NCBI GenBank assembly: GCA_019912505.1
Contig: JAIOIM010000348.1
Location: 1-5,846 of the forward strand
Reading direction: 5' to 3'
Length of the DNA stretch: 5,846 nucleotides
Source of the DNA: Ignavibacteriaceae bacterium
Lineage (GTDB): Bacteria; Bacteroidota; Ignavibacteria; Ignavibacteriales; Ignavibacteriaceae
Shown here in pieces: positions 1-5,846 of the stretch (within the stretch, counting starts at the first letter, position 1; each line of letters opens with the position of its first letter). Position numbers and translations under genes: made by a program. A model generated the notes under the pieces. It ran no database searches, was not told the DNA's origin, and was given only the letters and a program-made list of their open reading frames with translations.

Positions 1-514
1 ACTTACCTGCGTTCGGAAATCCGACAAGACCAACATCGGCAATTAGTTTTAATTCTAAAATTATTTTTCTTGATTCGCCCGGTCTGCCGTCTTCAGCATA
101 ACGGGGTGCCTGGTTTGTAGAAGTAGCAAAATTACTGTTTCCTCTTCCGCCTTTGCCGCCGCGTGCAGCAAAAAATTCAATCTCATCAGCATTTAAGTCA
201 GAAATTACATCGCCTGTTTCCGCATCTTTTATAACAGTACCAACGGGTACTTTTATTATAATGTCCTCACCATTTTTTCCATCTTTTAGCGAGTTTTGTC
301 CCGCCTGACCTTTACCGGCAGCATATTTTTTTTTGTATCTAAAATCCAATAAAGTTGCAAGGTTATGATGCGCCCGGATAATAACGCTTCCACCATCACC
401 GCCGTTACCGCCTGCAGGTCCTCCTTTTGGAACATATTTTTCACGTCGGAAAGCAACTGCACCATCGCCGCCATTACCGGCACTAATTTCTATTTGTGCA
501 TAATCTATAAACAT
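1..514 (-). CDS. obgE: GTPase Obg/CgtA, N-terminal part (truncated by window edge)
   Basis: Obg is an essential GTPase that binds the 50S ribosomal subunit and acts in its late assembly and in growth and stress control. The visible 171 codons cover the glycine-rich Obg fold and the first GTPase motif. Family hallmarks are clear: GNGGDGAVAFRREKYVPKGGP at about residues 13-33, then GGNGGDGGSV (35-44), LLDFRYKKKYAAGKGQAG (55-72), VPVGTVI (89-95), ARGGKGGRGNSNFATSTNQAP (117-137) and RYAEDGRPGE (138-147). The P-loop GFPNAGK (165-171) runs to the window edge, where the next codon begins with T, as expected for the usual serine. The rest of the GTPase domain lies outside the window. The start is ATG at 514-512, giving MFIDYAQIEI, a normal Obg N terminus. 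It follows the stop of the upstream acidic-protein gene by only five bases and has no strong Shine-Dalgarno sequence, so co-transcription and probably translational coupling are inferred. The identification is secure. Confidence 0.97.
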   Translation of the reverse strand, partial: MFIDYAQIEISAGNGGDGAVAFRREKYVPKGGPAGGNGGDGGSVIIRAHHNLATLLDFRYKKKYAAGKGQAGQNSLKDGKNGEDIIIKVPVGTVIKDAETGDVISDLNADEIEFFAARGGKGGRGNSNFATSTNQAPRYAEDGRPGESRKIILELKLIADVGLVGFPNAGK

Positions 515-519
515 AATTT

Positions 520-2229
520 TTAAGCCTGTTCAAAATAATTTGACACTGCATTTGTTAAGGTTACAGCATCGCGTGAATAAGGATTTACTCTATAAGTAAA
601 GAAGACACCTTTTAGAATTTCAGTCGCTTCCTCATACGAACTGCATTCTGTTATTTTTTCCATCGTAGTTGCAAAATCATCCCGGTCTTCATTAAAGATG
701 TTTTCAACTAACTTATCAATTTCTTTATCGGTCATATAAACAAAAATATCTTTTTCTCTTACCGGCGTAGGGGAAGCAAGAGCAGAAATATTTTCGTCTG
801 CAATTTTTTCAAGGTCAAGTTCGGTGTTTTCATCATCAGTTTTTAGATTGTTTATATTCAGCTCAGCTTCAAGACTTATTAATTTTTCATCATCGTCAAA
901 GTTAAATTCATCTGTTTCGGTTTCTTCTTCATCAAACGTATTATCTAGAACTGAATCGGGTTCGTCTTCAAAATCATACAAGGAATCTAAATGTTCTTTG
1001 TTGGTCAAATCAAATTCAAGTTCTTCAGCATCGGATTGGATATCTATATCATTTTTAGTCAACTCATCAAGTTCTTTATTGAACATATCGAGAAAGTCTT
1101 CTTTTTTTTCAACAACAGTATCTTCAGACAATTCATTTAGCAGTGCTTCAGCAGAATCGGTCAATTCAAAGAAGTCTTCAGTATTGTCCTCATTTTCTAT
1201 TATTTTTTTTGTGTCAGTTTCGCCGCCGTTCTTGCCTTTGTTATCCCCAACCGATTCTATAGTACTTTCAACCTCTAACTCGCCTGAATAATCTTTATTA
1301 ATTTCTTCAGAGTTGTCTGCATCATCGGGTTCCTCCAAATTAACTTCCTCAGGTTCATCGGTTTCAAATATACCGCTGCCTATTTCTTCTTCAACAACGA
1401 GTTCATCCTGCTGATCTTCCGGTGTTTCAATTTCAACATTTTCTTGGGATGGTAGAACAGCTTTCTCATCCGGTTGGGAAGACGAATATAACACCCTTCT
1501 TATTTCTTCAACGGTGTACTTTTGTTTTGCCTCGGATGGCATTGCCCTGCGCAACTTGAATAGATAATCAATAAGATTTTTTTCTTTAAGAAACATCTCA
1601 ATTGAACTTACCGGAACTGTCTTTTTTTTCAAACCGCCGATTGAAGTAAAATCGGCAATGGCATAAAGTGAATTATCGATCAACTCAGTAGTACGCACAG
1701 TAAATAATTCTTTATCGAGTCTGCCGAGTACCAAACTAAAATCGGACGCTGAAATATTTACAAGCCCTTTTTTACGGATATAAGCGTTTACAACATTTCT
1801 TATATAATCGTAATAGTAGATGTAGCTGAGAATAATGTTTATCTCTTCGGCGGTTCTAAACTCATCTTTGTCAAACGCTAGTTTTGAGATGGACCATCGA
1901 GGACGCACTGTAAAGTTTATATTAAATGATACAGCTTGTACAACCAGATTTTTTACATCCTGATACGAGACTTTTTTACTTTTTTTTATTTCCTGCCCTA
2001 TTGCCAAAAAGTGCTTCGTAATTTCGCTGCCCGAATAATCAAAGACCGATTTACTCAGCAGTTTTTGCCTGTCCTCGTAAATTAGATAATCGAGTTCTGC
2101 TGAAATATACTGAACAATAGCTGGGTGAACTTCTGCATTAAACAATTTTTCGAACGTAAAAAACGGTCCGAGTTTTTTTATTTTGTTTAATGTAAAGTCA
2201 CTTATAAATTGAATTTCTTTTTCAAACAT
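520..2229 (-). CDS. Acidic three-part protein of unknown function, upstream of obgE
   Basis: I do not recognise this 569-residue protein. Residues 1-250 look globular, mostly helical and rich in aromatic and basic residues, for example the tyrosine-rich stretch around 135-150 (ILSYIYYYDYIRNVVNAYIR). Residues from about 252 to 490 form a strongly acidic, low-complexity stretch full of Glu, Asp, Asn, Ser and Thr, probably disordered, broken by short hydrophobic islands near 351-367, 375-390 and 412-420. Residues from about 493 to 569 look folded again: a helical segment from MTDKEIDKLVENIF (499-512), then SYEEATEILKGVFFTYRVNPYSRDA (531-555), and a final VSNYFEQA. There is no signal peptide, membrane segment or catalytic motif I can name, so it is probably cytoplasmic. 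The start ATG at 2229 has only a weak purine-rich site (GGAAAAG) before it; the next Met in frame is far inside. The gene leads directly into obgE. An adaptor or regulatory role is only a guess from this architecture. Confidence 0.9.
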   Translation of the reverse strand: MFEKEIQFISDFTLNKIKKLGPFFTFEKLFNAEVHPAIVQYISAELDYLIYEDRQKLLSKSVFDYSGSEITKHFLAIGQEIKKSKKVSYQDVKNLVVQAVSFNINFTVRPRWSISKLAFDKDEFRTAEEINIILSYIYYYDYIRNVVNAYIRKKGLVNISASDFSLVLGRLDKELFTVRTTELIDNSLYAIADFTSIGGLKKKTVPVSSIEMFLKEKNLIDYLFKLRRAMPSEAKQKYTVEEIRRVLYSSSQPDEKAVLPSQENVEIETPEDQQDELVVEEEIGSGIFETDEPEEVNLEEPDDADNSEEINKDYSGELEVESTIESVGDNKGKNGGETDTKKIIENEDNTEDFFELTDSAEALLNELSEDTVVEKKEDFLDMFNKELDELTKNDIDIQSDAEELEFDLTNKEHLDSLYDFEDEPDSVLDNTFDEEETETDEFNFDDDEKLISLEAELNINNLKTDDENTELDLEKIADENISALASPTPVREKDIFVYMTDKEIDKLVENIFNEDRDDFATTMEKITECSSYEEATEILKGVFFTYRVNPYSRDAVTLTNAVSNYFEQA

Positions 2230-2230
2230 A

Positions 2231-2340
2231 TCTTTTCCGAAATCATTAATCCAAGATAAAAAAAAGCAGGTTCAAATATAACTATTTGAAAGGTCAATAA
2301 AGGGGAATCCCGATAATGAGGCGTGGCAACAATAACACTA
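2231..2340 (-). promoter_or_regulatory. Putative promoter and leader of the acidic protein-obgE unit
   Basis: A new promoter is expected here because the sdh terminator lies just upstream and the next gene begins at 2229. On the minus strand, TATATTTG at 2280-2273 matches the Bacteroidetes -7 consensus TAnnTTTG exactly. The upstream partner is unclear: TTTA lies 17 bases before it, and a TTGACC (about 2299-2294) lies closer than either the sigma-70 or the Bacteroidetes spacing allows. The transcribed leader would be about 40 bases, with a run of eight T (minus strand, 2265-2258) and a poor ribosome binding site. The -7 element overlaps an inverted repeat. This assignment is tentative. Confidence 0.4.
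2271..2290. repeat. Perfect inverted repeat, possible operator
   Basis: The arms TTCAAATA (2271-2278) and TATTTGAA (2283-2290) are exact reverse complements separated by TAAC. The pairing does not continue beyond the arms. It sits about 40 bases upstream of the acidic-protein start and covers the TATATTTG promoter-like element, which is the arrangement of a repressor-binding site. With only one G:C pair per arm it would make a weak RNA hairpin, so a DNA-level site is the better reading, but a chance palindrome in AT-rich DNA cannot be excluded. Confidence 0.45.
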
Positions 2341-2369
2341 AAAAAATCCCGGCTAATACCGGGGTTTAA
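2338..2369 (-). terminator. Rho-independent terminator of the sdhCAB operon
   Basis: Read on the minus strand, CCCGG (2363-2359), loop TATTAG and CCGGG (2352-2348) form a G:C-only 5-bp stem. One C-A mismatch further out, A:T pairs can extend it. The 3' arm is followed by one A-to-T step and a run of seven T (2346-2340). It lies about 40 bases after the sdhB stop and before the next promoter, so it separates the two units. The plus strand lacks a comparable T run, so it should work in one direction only. Confidence 0.85.
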
Positions 2370-2406
2370 TCAAATTACATTACCATTAATATGAATTATG
2401 GAGAGG

Positions 2407-3186
2407 TTACTTTACATCCTGATGAGTAACGCTGCTTACTAAATTCGCTTTTAAGTAATCGCTATTCAAACGTGCAATGTTGCTTACTGAGATACCCTGC
2501 GGACATTCGGCTTCGCAAGCGTATGTGTTTGTACAACTCCCAAAGAAATTATCATCCATCGCCTTCACCATTGCTTCTACGCGCTCGTAGCGTTCCGGCT
2601 GCCCTTGTGGAAGCAGTGCAAATTGGGAGACTTTTGCGCCCACAAAAAGCACTGCGGATGAATTTTTACAAGCTGCAACACATGCGCCGCATCCGATACA
2701 TTCCGCAGCATCCAGCGCAAGGTCAGCTTTTTCTTTTGAAATTAAAACTGCATTGGCATCCGGGGCGCTGCCGGTATTAAATGAAGTATAACCACCGGCT
2801 TGCTGTATTTTATCCAAACCCGATCTATCAACAATTAAATCTTTTATAATAGGAAATGCTGCCGCCCGAAACGGTTCGATATATAAAGTTTCGTGGTCTT
2901 TAAAGTTGCGCATATGGAGTTGACATGTTGCGGTTTTGGACAGTGGTCCGTGAGGACGCCCGCCGACAACCAAACCGCAGGTACCGCAAATTCCTTCACG
3001 GCAATCGCTTTCAAATGCAATAGGCGTTTTCCCCTGGGCTTCCAGAAGATTATTTACTTCGTCAAGCATTTCAAGAATTGAAGATTCGGGGGAAACTTTT
3101 TGGTTAAATTCTTCAAAGTATCCCTTTGCATTTCTGTTTTCCTGACGCCAGATTTTTAACTTTAAGGTTAGATGATTGTCGCTCAT
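2407..3186 (-). CDS. sdhB: Succinate dehydrogenase iron-sulfur subunit
   Basis: This 259-residue subunit carries electrons from the flavin of SdhA to the quinone site and hemes of SdhC on the cytoplasmic face of the membrane. The N-terminal ferredoxin-like domain has the [2Fe-2S] ligands C62, C67, C70 (CREGICGTC) and C88. The C-terminal domain has CIGCGACVAAC (C163, C166, C169, C173) and C218, C224, C228P. These spacings equal those of E. coli SdhB, where the first three plus the last Cys hold the [4Fe-4S] cluster, and the fourth, fifth and sixth hold the [3Fe-4S] cluster. All eleven ligands are present, so the subunit should be functional. The stretch GGYTSFNTGSAPDANA (131-146) between the domains is typical of the type B, FCB-group form. 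The ATG overlaps the sdhA stop by one base and has AGGAG nine bases upstream. A fumarate reductase subunit would look similar; succinate dehydrogenase is preferred from the SdhC features. Confidence 0.97.
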   Translation of the reverse strand: MSDNHLTLKLKIWRQENRNAKGYFEEFNQKVSPESSILEMLDEVNNLLEAQGKTPIAFESDCREGICGTCGLVVGGRPHGPLSKTATCQLHMRNFKDHETLYIEPFRAAAFPIIKDLIVDRSGLDKIQQAGGYTSFNTGSAPDANAVLISKEKADLALDAAECIGCGACVAACKNSSAVLFVGAKVSQFALLPQGQPERYERVEAMVKAMDDNFFGSCTNTYACEAECPQGISVSNIARLNSDYLKANLVSSVTHQDVK

Positions 3187-5096
3187 TATTTATAACTCCT
3201 AGTTGCCAATTTAACATTTGTAAATTCAAGATTTTCTTTTTCCAAATTCCATTCACCCGGTTTTATATATTCCCAGGCAGCCACGTAAGCATACTCATCG
3301 TCTCTTCTTAATGCCTCACCTTCGGGAGTTTGGTATTCCTCGCGGAAGTGACCGCCGCAGCTTTCATTTCTGTTTAACGCGTCTTTCGCCATCAACTCGC
3401 CAAGTTCAAGAAAATCGGCAACTCTGCTGGCACGTTCTAAAGTTTGGTTAAGCTCTTCCCCCTTACCAACAACTTTTACATCTGTCCAGAATTCTTCCCG
3501 CAATTCTTTTATATCTTTAATTGCCTGGCTCAATCCTTTTTCTTCTCTCGACATACCAACTTTATCAATTAAGATCATTCCAAGTTTTTTATGGATTTCA
3601 TCAACTGTTTGTTTTCCGTTTACCGAAAGAAGTTTTTTAATATCTTCCTGAACATTCTTTTCCGTTGCCTTAAACTCTGTACTGTCAGGATCGACTTTTT
3701 CAGGTTTTGCTGTTGCAAGATAATTACCGATAGTATAAGGTATAACAAAATAACCATCTGCCAAACCCTGCATCAATGCGCTTGCACCGAGCCTGTTTGC
3801 GCCATGGTCAGAAAAATTAGCTTCACCAAGAACAAACAAACCGGGTATGTTGCTCATCAAATTATAGTCGACCCATAAACCACCCATAGAATAATGCGGC
3901 GCAGGATATATCATCATCGGCACTTCATACGGGTCTTCTCCGGTAATGTTTTGATACATATCGAACAAATTTCCGTATCTGTCTTTTACACCATCTTTTC
4001 CGATGCGGTTAAAAGCATCAGAGAAATCGAGGTAAACCGCCCGACCGCCTTTGACGCCGCGTCCTTCATCACAAACATATTTGGCGTTTCTAGAAGCAAC
4101 ATCACGTGGTACTAAATTTCCGAATGCGGGATATCTTCTTTCGAGATAATAATCTCTTTCTTCTTCGGGAATTTGATTTGCAGTTCGTTTATCATCAACT
4201 TTTTTAGAAACCCATATTCTACCGTCATTTCTCAAACTTTCGCTCATCAAAACTAATTTTGATTGAGCTTCGCCATGTACAGGAAGACAGGTGGGATGAA
4301 TTTGTGTGTAGCAGGGATTTGCGAAAGCAGCACCGCGTTTGTGGGCGCGCCATGATGCCGTTGCGTTGCTGTTCATCGCATTTGTAGATAAGAAAAAAAC
4401 ATTTACATAACCGCCGGTAGCAAGCACAACAGCCTGAGCTGAATGTCTTTCTAATTCGCCGGTTAATAGATTTCTAACTACAATTCCTTTTGCAACGCCG
4501 TCAACAAGTACTAAATCAAGCATTTCGCGGCGGTTATACATCTCAACATTACCCAGATGAATTTGTCTGTTAAGCGAACCGTATGCGCCAAGCAGAAGCT
4601 GCTGTCCGGTTTCACCGCGTGCGTAAAATGTTCTTGATACCTGCGCTCCGCCGAATGAACGGTTTGCAAGAGTGCCGCCGTACTCTCGTGCAAATGGAAC
4701 GCCTTGTGCAACACACTGATCGATAATATTATTGCTTACCTCCGCCAATCTGTATACATTAGCCTCACGCGAACGGAAATCTCCCCCCTTTACTGTATCA
4801 TAAAACAAACGGTAAACCGAGTCGGCATCGTTCTGATAATTTTTTGCTGCGTTTATCCCCCCTTGCGCGGCAATTGAGTGAGCGCGGCGTGGAGAATCGT
4901 GATAGGTAAAGGCTTTTACTTTATAACCTAATTCACCCAGAGTTGCGCACGCAGAGGCACCTGCCAGACCTGTACCTACAACAATAATATCAAACTTTCT
5001 TTTATTTGCGGGATTGACAAGTTTCATTGAAAATTTATGATTCGACCATTTTTCGGCAATGCTGCCTTCAGGAACATTTGGATTTAACTTCATCAT
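3186..5096 (-). CDS. sdhA: Succinate dehydrogenase flavoprotein subunit
   Basis: SdhA holds the covalently bound FAD and oxidises succinate to fumarate in the TCA cycle. The 636-residue length fits type B enzymes. The dinucleotide-binding motif is GTGLAGASA (41-49). H73 in RAHSIAAQGGINAA is the histidine that carries the flavin in this family. Active-site landmarks follow: QIHPT (H267), PRDVASR with the catalytic arginine R331, HYSMGG (H401), and GEANFSDHGANRLGASAL (424-441) at the FAD and capping interface. The C-terminal helical domain has NESCGGHFREE (577-587), typical of the family. About 35 residues precede the FAD motif, including EGSIAEKWSNHKFSMKLVNP, which is usual for FCB-group SdhA. 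The gene begins ATGATG: the first ATG overlaps the sdhC stop by one base with GGAGG six bases upstream, so I take the first. No frameshift or missing key residue was seen. Family knowledge does not fully exclude a fumarate reductase role. Confidence 0.97.
   Translation of the reverse strand: MMKLNPNVPEGSIAEKWSNHKFSMKLVNPANKRKFDIIVVGTGLAGASACATLGELGYKVKAFTYHDSPRRAHSIAAQGGINAAKNYQNDADSVYRLFYDTVKGGDFRSREANVYRLAEVSNNIIDQCVAQGVPFAREYGGTLANRSFGGAQVSRTFYARGETGQQLLLGAYGSLNRQIHLGNVEMYNRREMLDLVLVDGVAKGIVVRNLLTGELERHSAQAVVLATGGYVNVFFLSTNAMNSNATASWRAHKRGAAFANPCYTQIHPTCLPVHGEAQSKLVLMSESLRNDGRIWVSKKVDDKRTANQIPEEERDYYLERRYPAFGNLVPRDVASRNAKYVCDEGRGVKGGRAVYLDFSDAFNRIGKDGVKDRYGNLFDMYQNITGEDPYEVPMMIYPAPHYSMGGLWVDYNLMSNIPGLFVLGEANFSDHGANRLGASALMQGLADGYFVIPYTIGNYLATAKPEKVDPDSTEFKATEKNVQEDIKKLLSVNGKQTVDEIHKKLGMILIDKVGMSREEKGLSQAIKDIKELREEFWTDVKVVGKGEELNQTLERASRVADFLELGELMAKDALNRNESCGGHFREEYQTPEGEALRRDDEYAYVAAWEYIKPGEWNLEKENLEFTNVKLATRSYK
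3196..3200 (-). promoter_or_regulatory. Ribosome binding site of sdhB inside the end of sdhA
   Basis: AGGAG on the minus strand lies nine bases before the sdhB ATG and within the codons for the last residues of SdhA (RSYK). Together with the TAATG stop-start overlap it fixes the sdhB start and suggests that ribosomes finishing sdhA reinitiate on sdhB. Confidence 0.8.
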
Positions 5097-5758
5097 TATC
5101 TGCCTCCAAGTAAAAAGTAGATTGGAATAGATGCGAAACCTAACGCCATTATAATTGCGTAAACAGTTCCTATTTTTTTTATAAACGGCGTATATTTTTT
5201 GTGATTTATACCGAACGTTTGAAATGCACTCTGGAATGCATGGTTAAGATGAAAACCAAGAAAGCCCATTGCAATGATATAGAATAGTGAGTAGTATATA
5301 TTACTAAACCACTCGGCTACCATTTCATAAAAGGGAAATCCTGTATTAGGATGTTTTGCAAAATTAAACCCTGCCCAGAAAGTGGATAAGTGAATTATAA
5401 GAAAAATAAAAATGACGCTTCCGGTGATAGCCATGCTTCGAGAGAAAATATTTGAATTTTCGCTTGAAGCATTAACTGCATACTTTTTCGGGTTTGATTT
5501 TTTACTTAGCAGCCATAACCTAACACCGGTAAAGATATGGGAAATGAAAAGCAGTGCTAACAAAACTTCAACAACCCTTACTAAAGGTTTAACGGCTTCT
5601 AAGGTTTCTACATATTTTTGAAAAGCAGCAGGACCAAAATAGAGGAACATGTTGCCTATAAAGTGAACTGTAAGAAAAAGCATTAGCAGCACACCGGTAA
5701 GCGCCATTACTAATTTTTTCCCTAGAGAAGACTCGATGAATTTAGTAAACCAACCCAT
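5096..5758 (-). CDS. sdhC: Succinate dehydrogenase cytochrome b subunit (di-heme, b558 type)
   Basis: This 220-residue membrane protein anchors SdhAB, binds two b hemes and reduces quinone, probably menaquinone. Five hydrophobic helices can be read at about 14-40, 58-84, 108-131, 150-176 and 193-217, as in other single-anchor type B enzymes; no sdhD is present or needed. Four histidines lie where the heme ligands are expected: H32 (TVHFIGN), H74 (ISHIFTG), H123 (IIHLSTF) and H170 (GFHLNHAF). The 42-residue gap between the first two matches Bacillus subtilis SdhC (H28 and H70). The residue two before H170 is Gly168, whereas Wolinella fumarate reductase has the E-pathway glutamate there; this leans towards an electrogenic succinate dehydrogenase. 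The N terminus MGWFTKFIESSLGKKLVMALTG is typical for the family. The start has AGGAG with good spacing. It is the first gene of the operon and its stop overlaps the sdhA start. Confidence 0.95.
   Translation of the reverse strand: MGWFTKFIESSLGKKLVMALTGVLLMLFLTVHFIGNMFLYFGPAAFQKYVETLEAVKPLVRVVEVLLALLFISHIFTGVRLWLLSKKSNPKKYAVNASSENSNIFSRSMAITGSVIFIFLIIHLSTFWAGFNFAKHPNTGFPFYEMVAEWFSNIYYSLFYIIAMGFLGFHLNHAFQSAFQTFGINHKKYTPFIKKIGTVYAIIMALGFASIPIYFLLGGR
5103..5107 (-). promoter_or_regulatory. Ribosome binding site of sdhA inside the end of sdhC
   Basis: GGAGG on the minus strand is part of the last codons of sdhC (LGGR) and lies six bases before the first of two tandem ATG codons. This spacing favours the first ATG, whose A is also the last base of the sdhC stop codon. 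Confidence 0.8.
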
Positions 5759-5846
5759 TAAAAACTCCTACAAATTTAAATATGTTATTGGAATTATTTT
5801 TGACAAGAAAACAACTGAGGTTTTTTTATACATCATTGAATAAGTT
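5759..5846 (-). promoter_or_regulatory. Leader of sdhC: ribosome binding site and tentative promoter
   Basis: On the minus strand AGGAGT (5769-5764) is a strong Shine-Dalgarno sequence, with GGAG ending six bases before the sdhC ATG. Upstream, TTGTCA (5806-5801) and TATTTA (5782-5777), 18 bases apart, resemble a sigma-70 promoter. A TAAATTTG (5778-5771) matches the Bacteroidetes -7 consensus TAnnTTTG, but a start 5-8 bases after it would fall within the ribosome binding site, which makes it a poor candidate. No gene is visible in these bases; the true promoter may lie beyond the window. Confidence 0.4.

Noticed and set aside
286..483. Open frame of 65 codons on the minus strand
   Set aside because: It is a different frame of the same strand as obgE, whose own frame gives a textbook Obg sequence through this stretch.
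824..1291. Open frame of 155 codons on the plus strand, very rich in serine
   Set aside because: It is antisense to the acidic linker: reversed Glu and Asp codons (GAA, GAT) give Ser and Phe-type codons and few stops. It has no domain-like pattern and no ribosome binding site I can see.
2301..2311. GGGA-A-TCCC palindrome between the terminator and the dyad
   Set aside because: Four-base arms with a one-base centre are too short to support an operator or hairpin claim.
2472..4115. Several plus-strand open frames of 61-102 codons
   Set aside because: They lie wholly or almost wholly opposite sdhB and sdhA, show no family features and are best explained as shadows of well-conserved genes.
4511..4714. 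Open frame of 67 codons on the minus strand
   Set aside because: It is an alternative frame within sdhA, where the sdhA frame carries conserved family motifs without interruption.
5412..5621. Plus-strand open frame of 69 codons
   Set aside because: It is antisense to the membrane helices of sdhC and has no independent support.

Overview
The window is a moderately AT-rich piece of bacterial chromosome in which every supported gene lies on the minus strand, so it reads from right to left. It holds one complete operon, sdhCAB, followed by the start of a second transcription unit with a large acidic protein of unknown function and the 5' part of obgE (cgtA). No mobile element, CRISPR array, tRNA or rRNA gene is visible.

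The organism is most likely from the Bacteroidetes/Chlorobi/Ignavibacteria (FCB) group. The evidence is a type B succinate dehydrogenase in the order C-A-B with one di-heme cytochrome b anchor of the b558 type, the style of the SdhA and SdhB sequences, and two TAnnTTTG elements of the Bacteroidetes promoter type. The sdh genes have clear Shine-Dalgarno sequences, which many Bacteroidetes lack, so Ignavibacteria or Chlorobi-like lineages seem more likely than Bacteroidia or Flavobacteriia. This placement is inference.

Layout, right to left. 5759-5846: leader of sdhC with a strong ribosome binding site and a tentative promoter. 5758-5096: sdhC. 5096-3186: sdhA. 3186-2407: sdhB. Both internal junctions are one-base TAATG overlaps. 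2406-2230: an intergenic region of 177 bases with an intrinsic terminator (about 2338-2369) that ends the sdh operon, then a perfect 8-bp-arm dyad overlapping a TAnnTTTG element (2271-2290). 2229-520: the unrecognised 569-residue protein, with a helical N-terminal domain, a very acidic linker of about 240 residues and a small C-terminal domain. 514-1: obgE, starting five bases after that gene and cut by the window edge within the P-loop.

How they work together: SdhCAB forms the membrane enzyme that oxidises succinate to fumarate and passes electrons through FAD, three iron-sulfur clusters and two hemes to (mena)quinone. The second unit is separate. Obg is a GTPase of 50S ribosome assembly and growth control, and the acidic protein is very likely co-transcribed with it, but its job is unknown. 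It is the only candidate in the window for undescribed biology; the rest is ordinary core metabolism and housekeeping.
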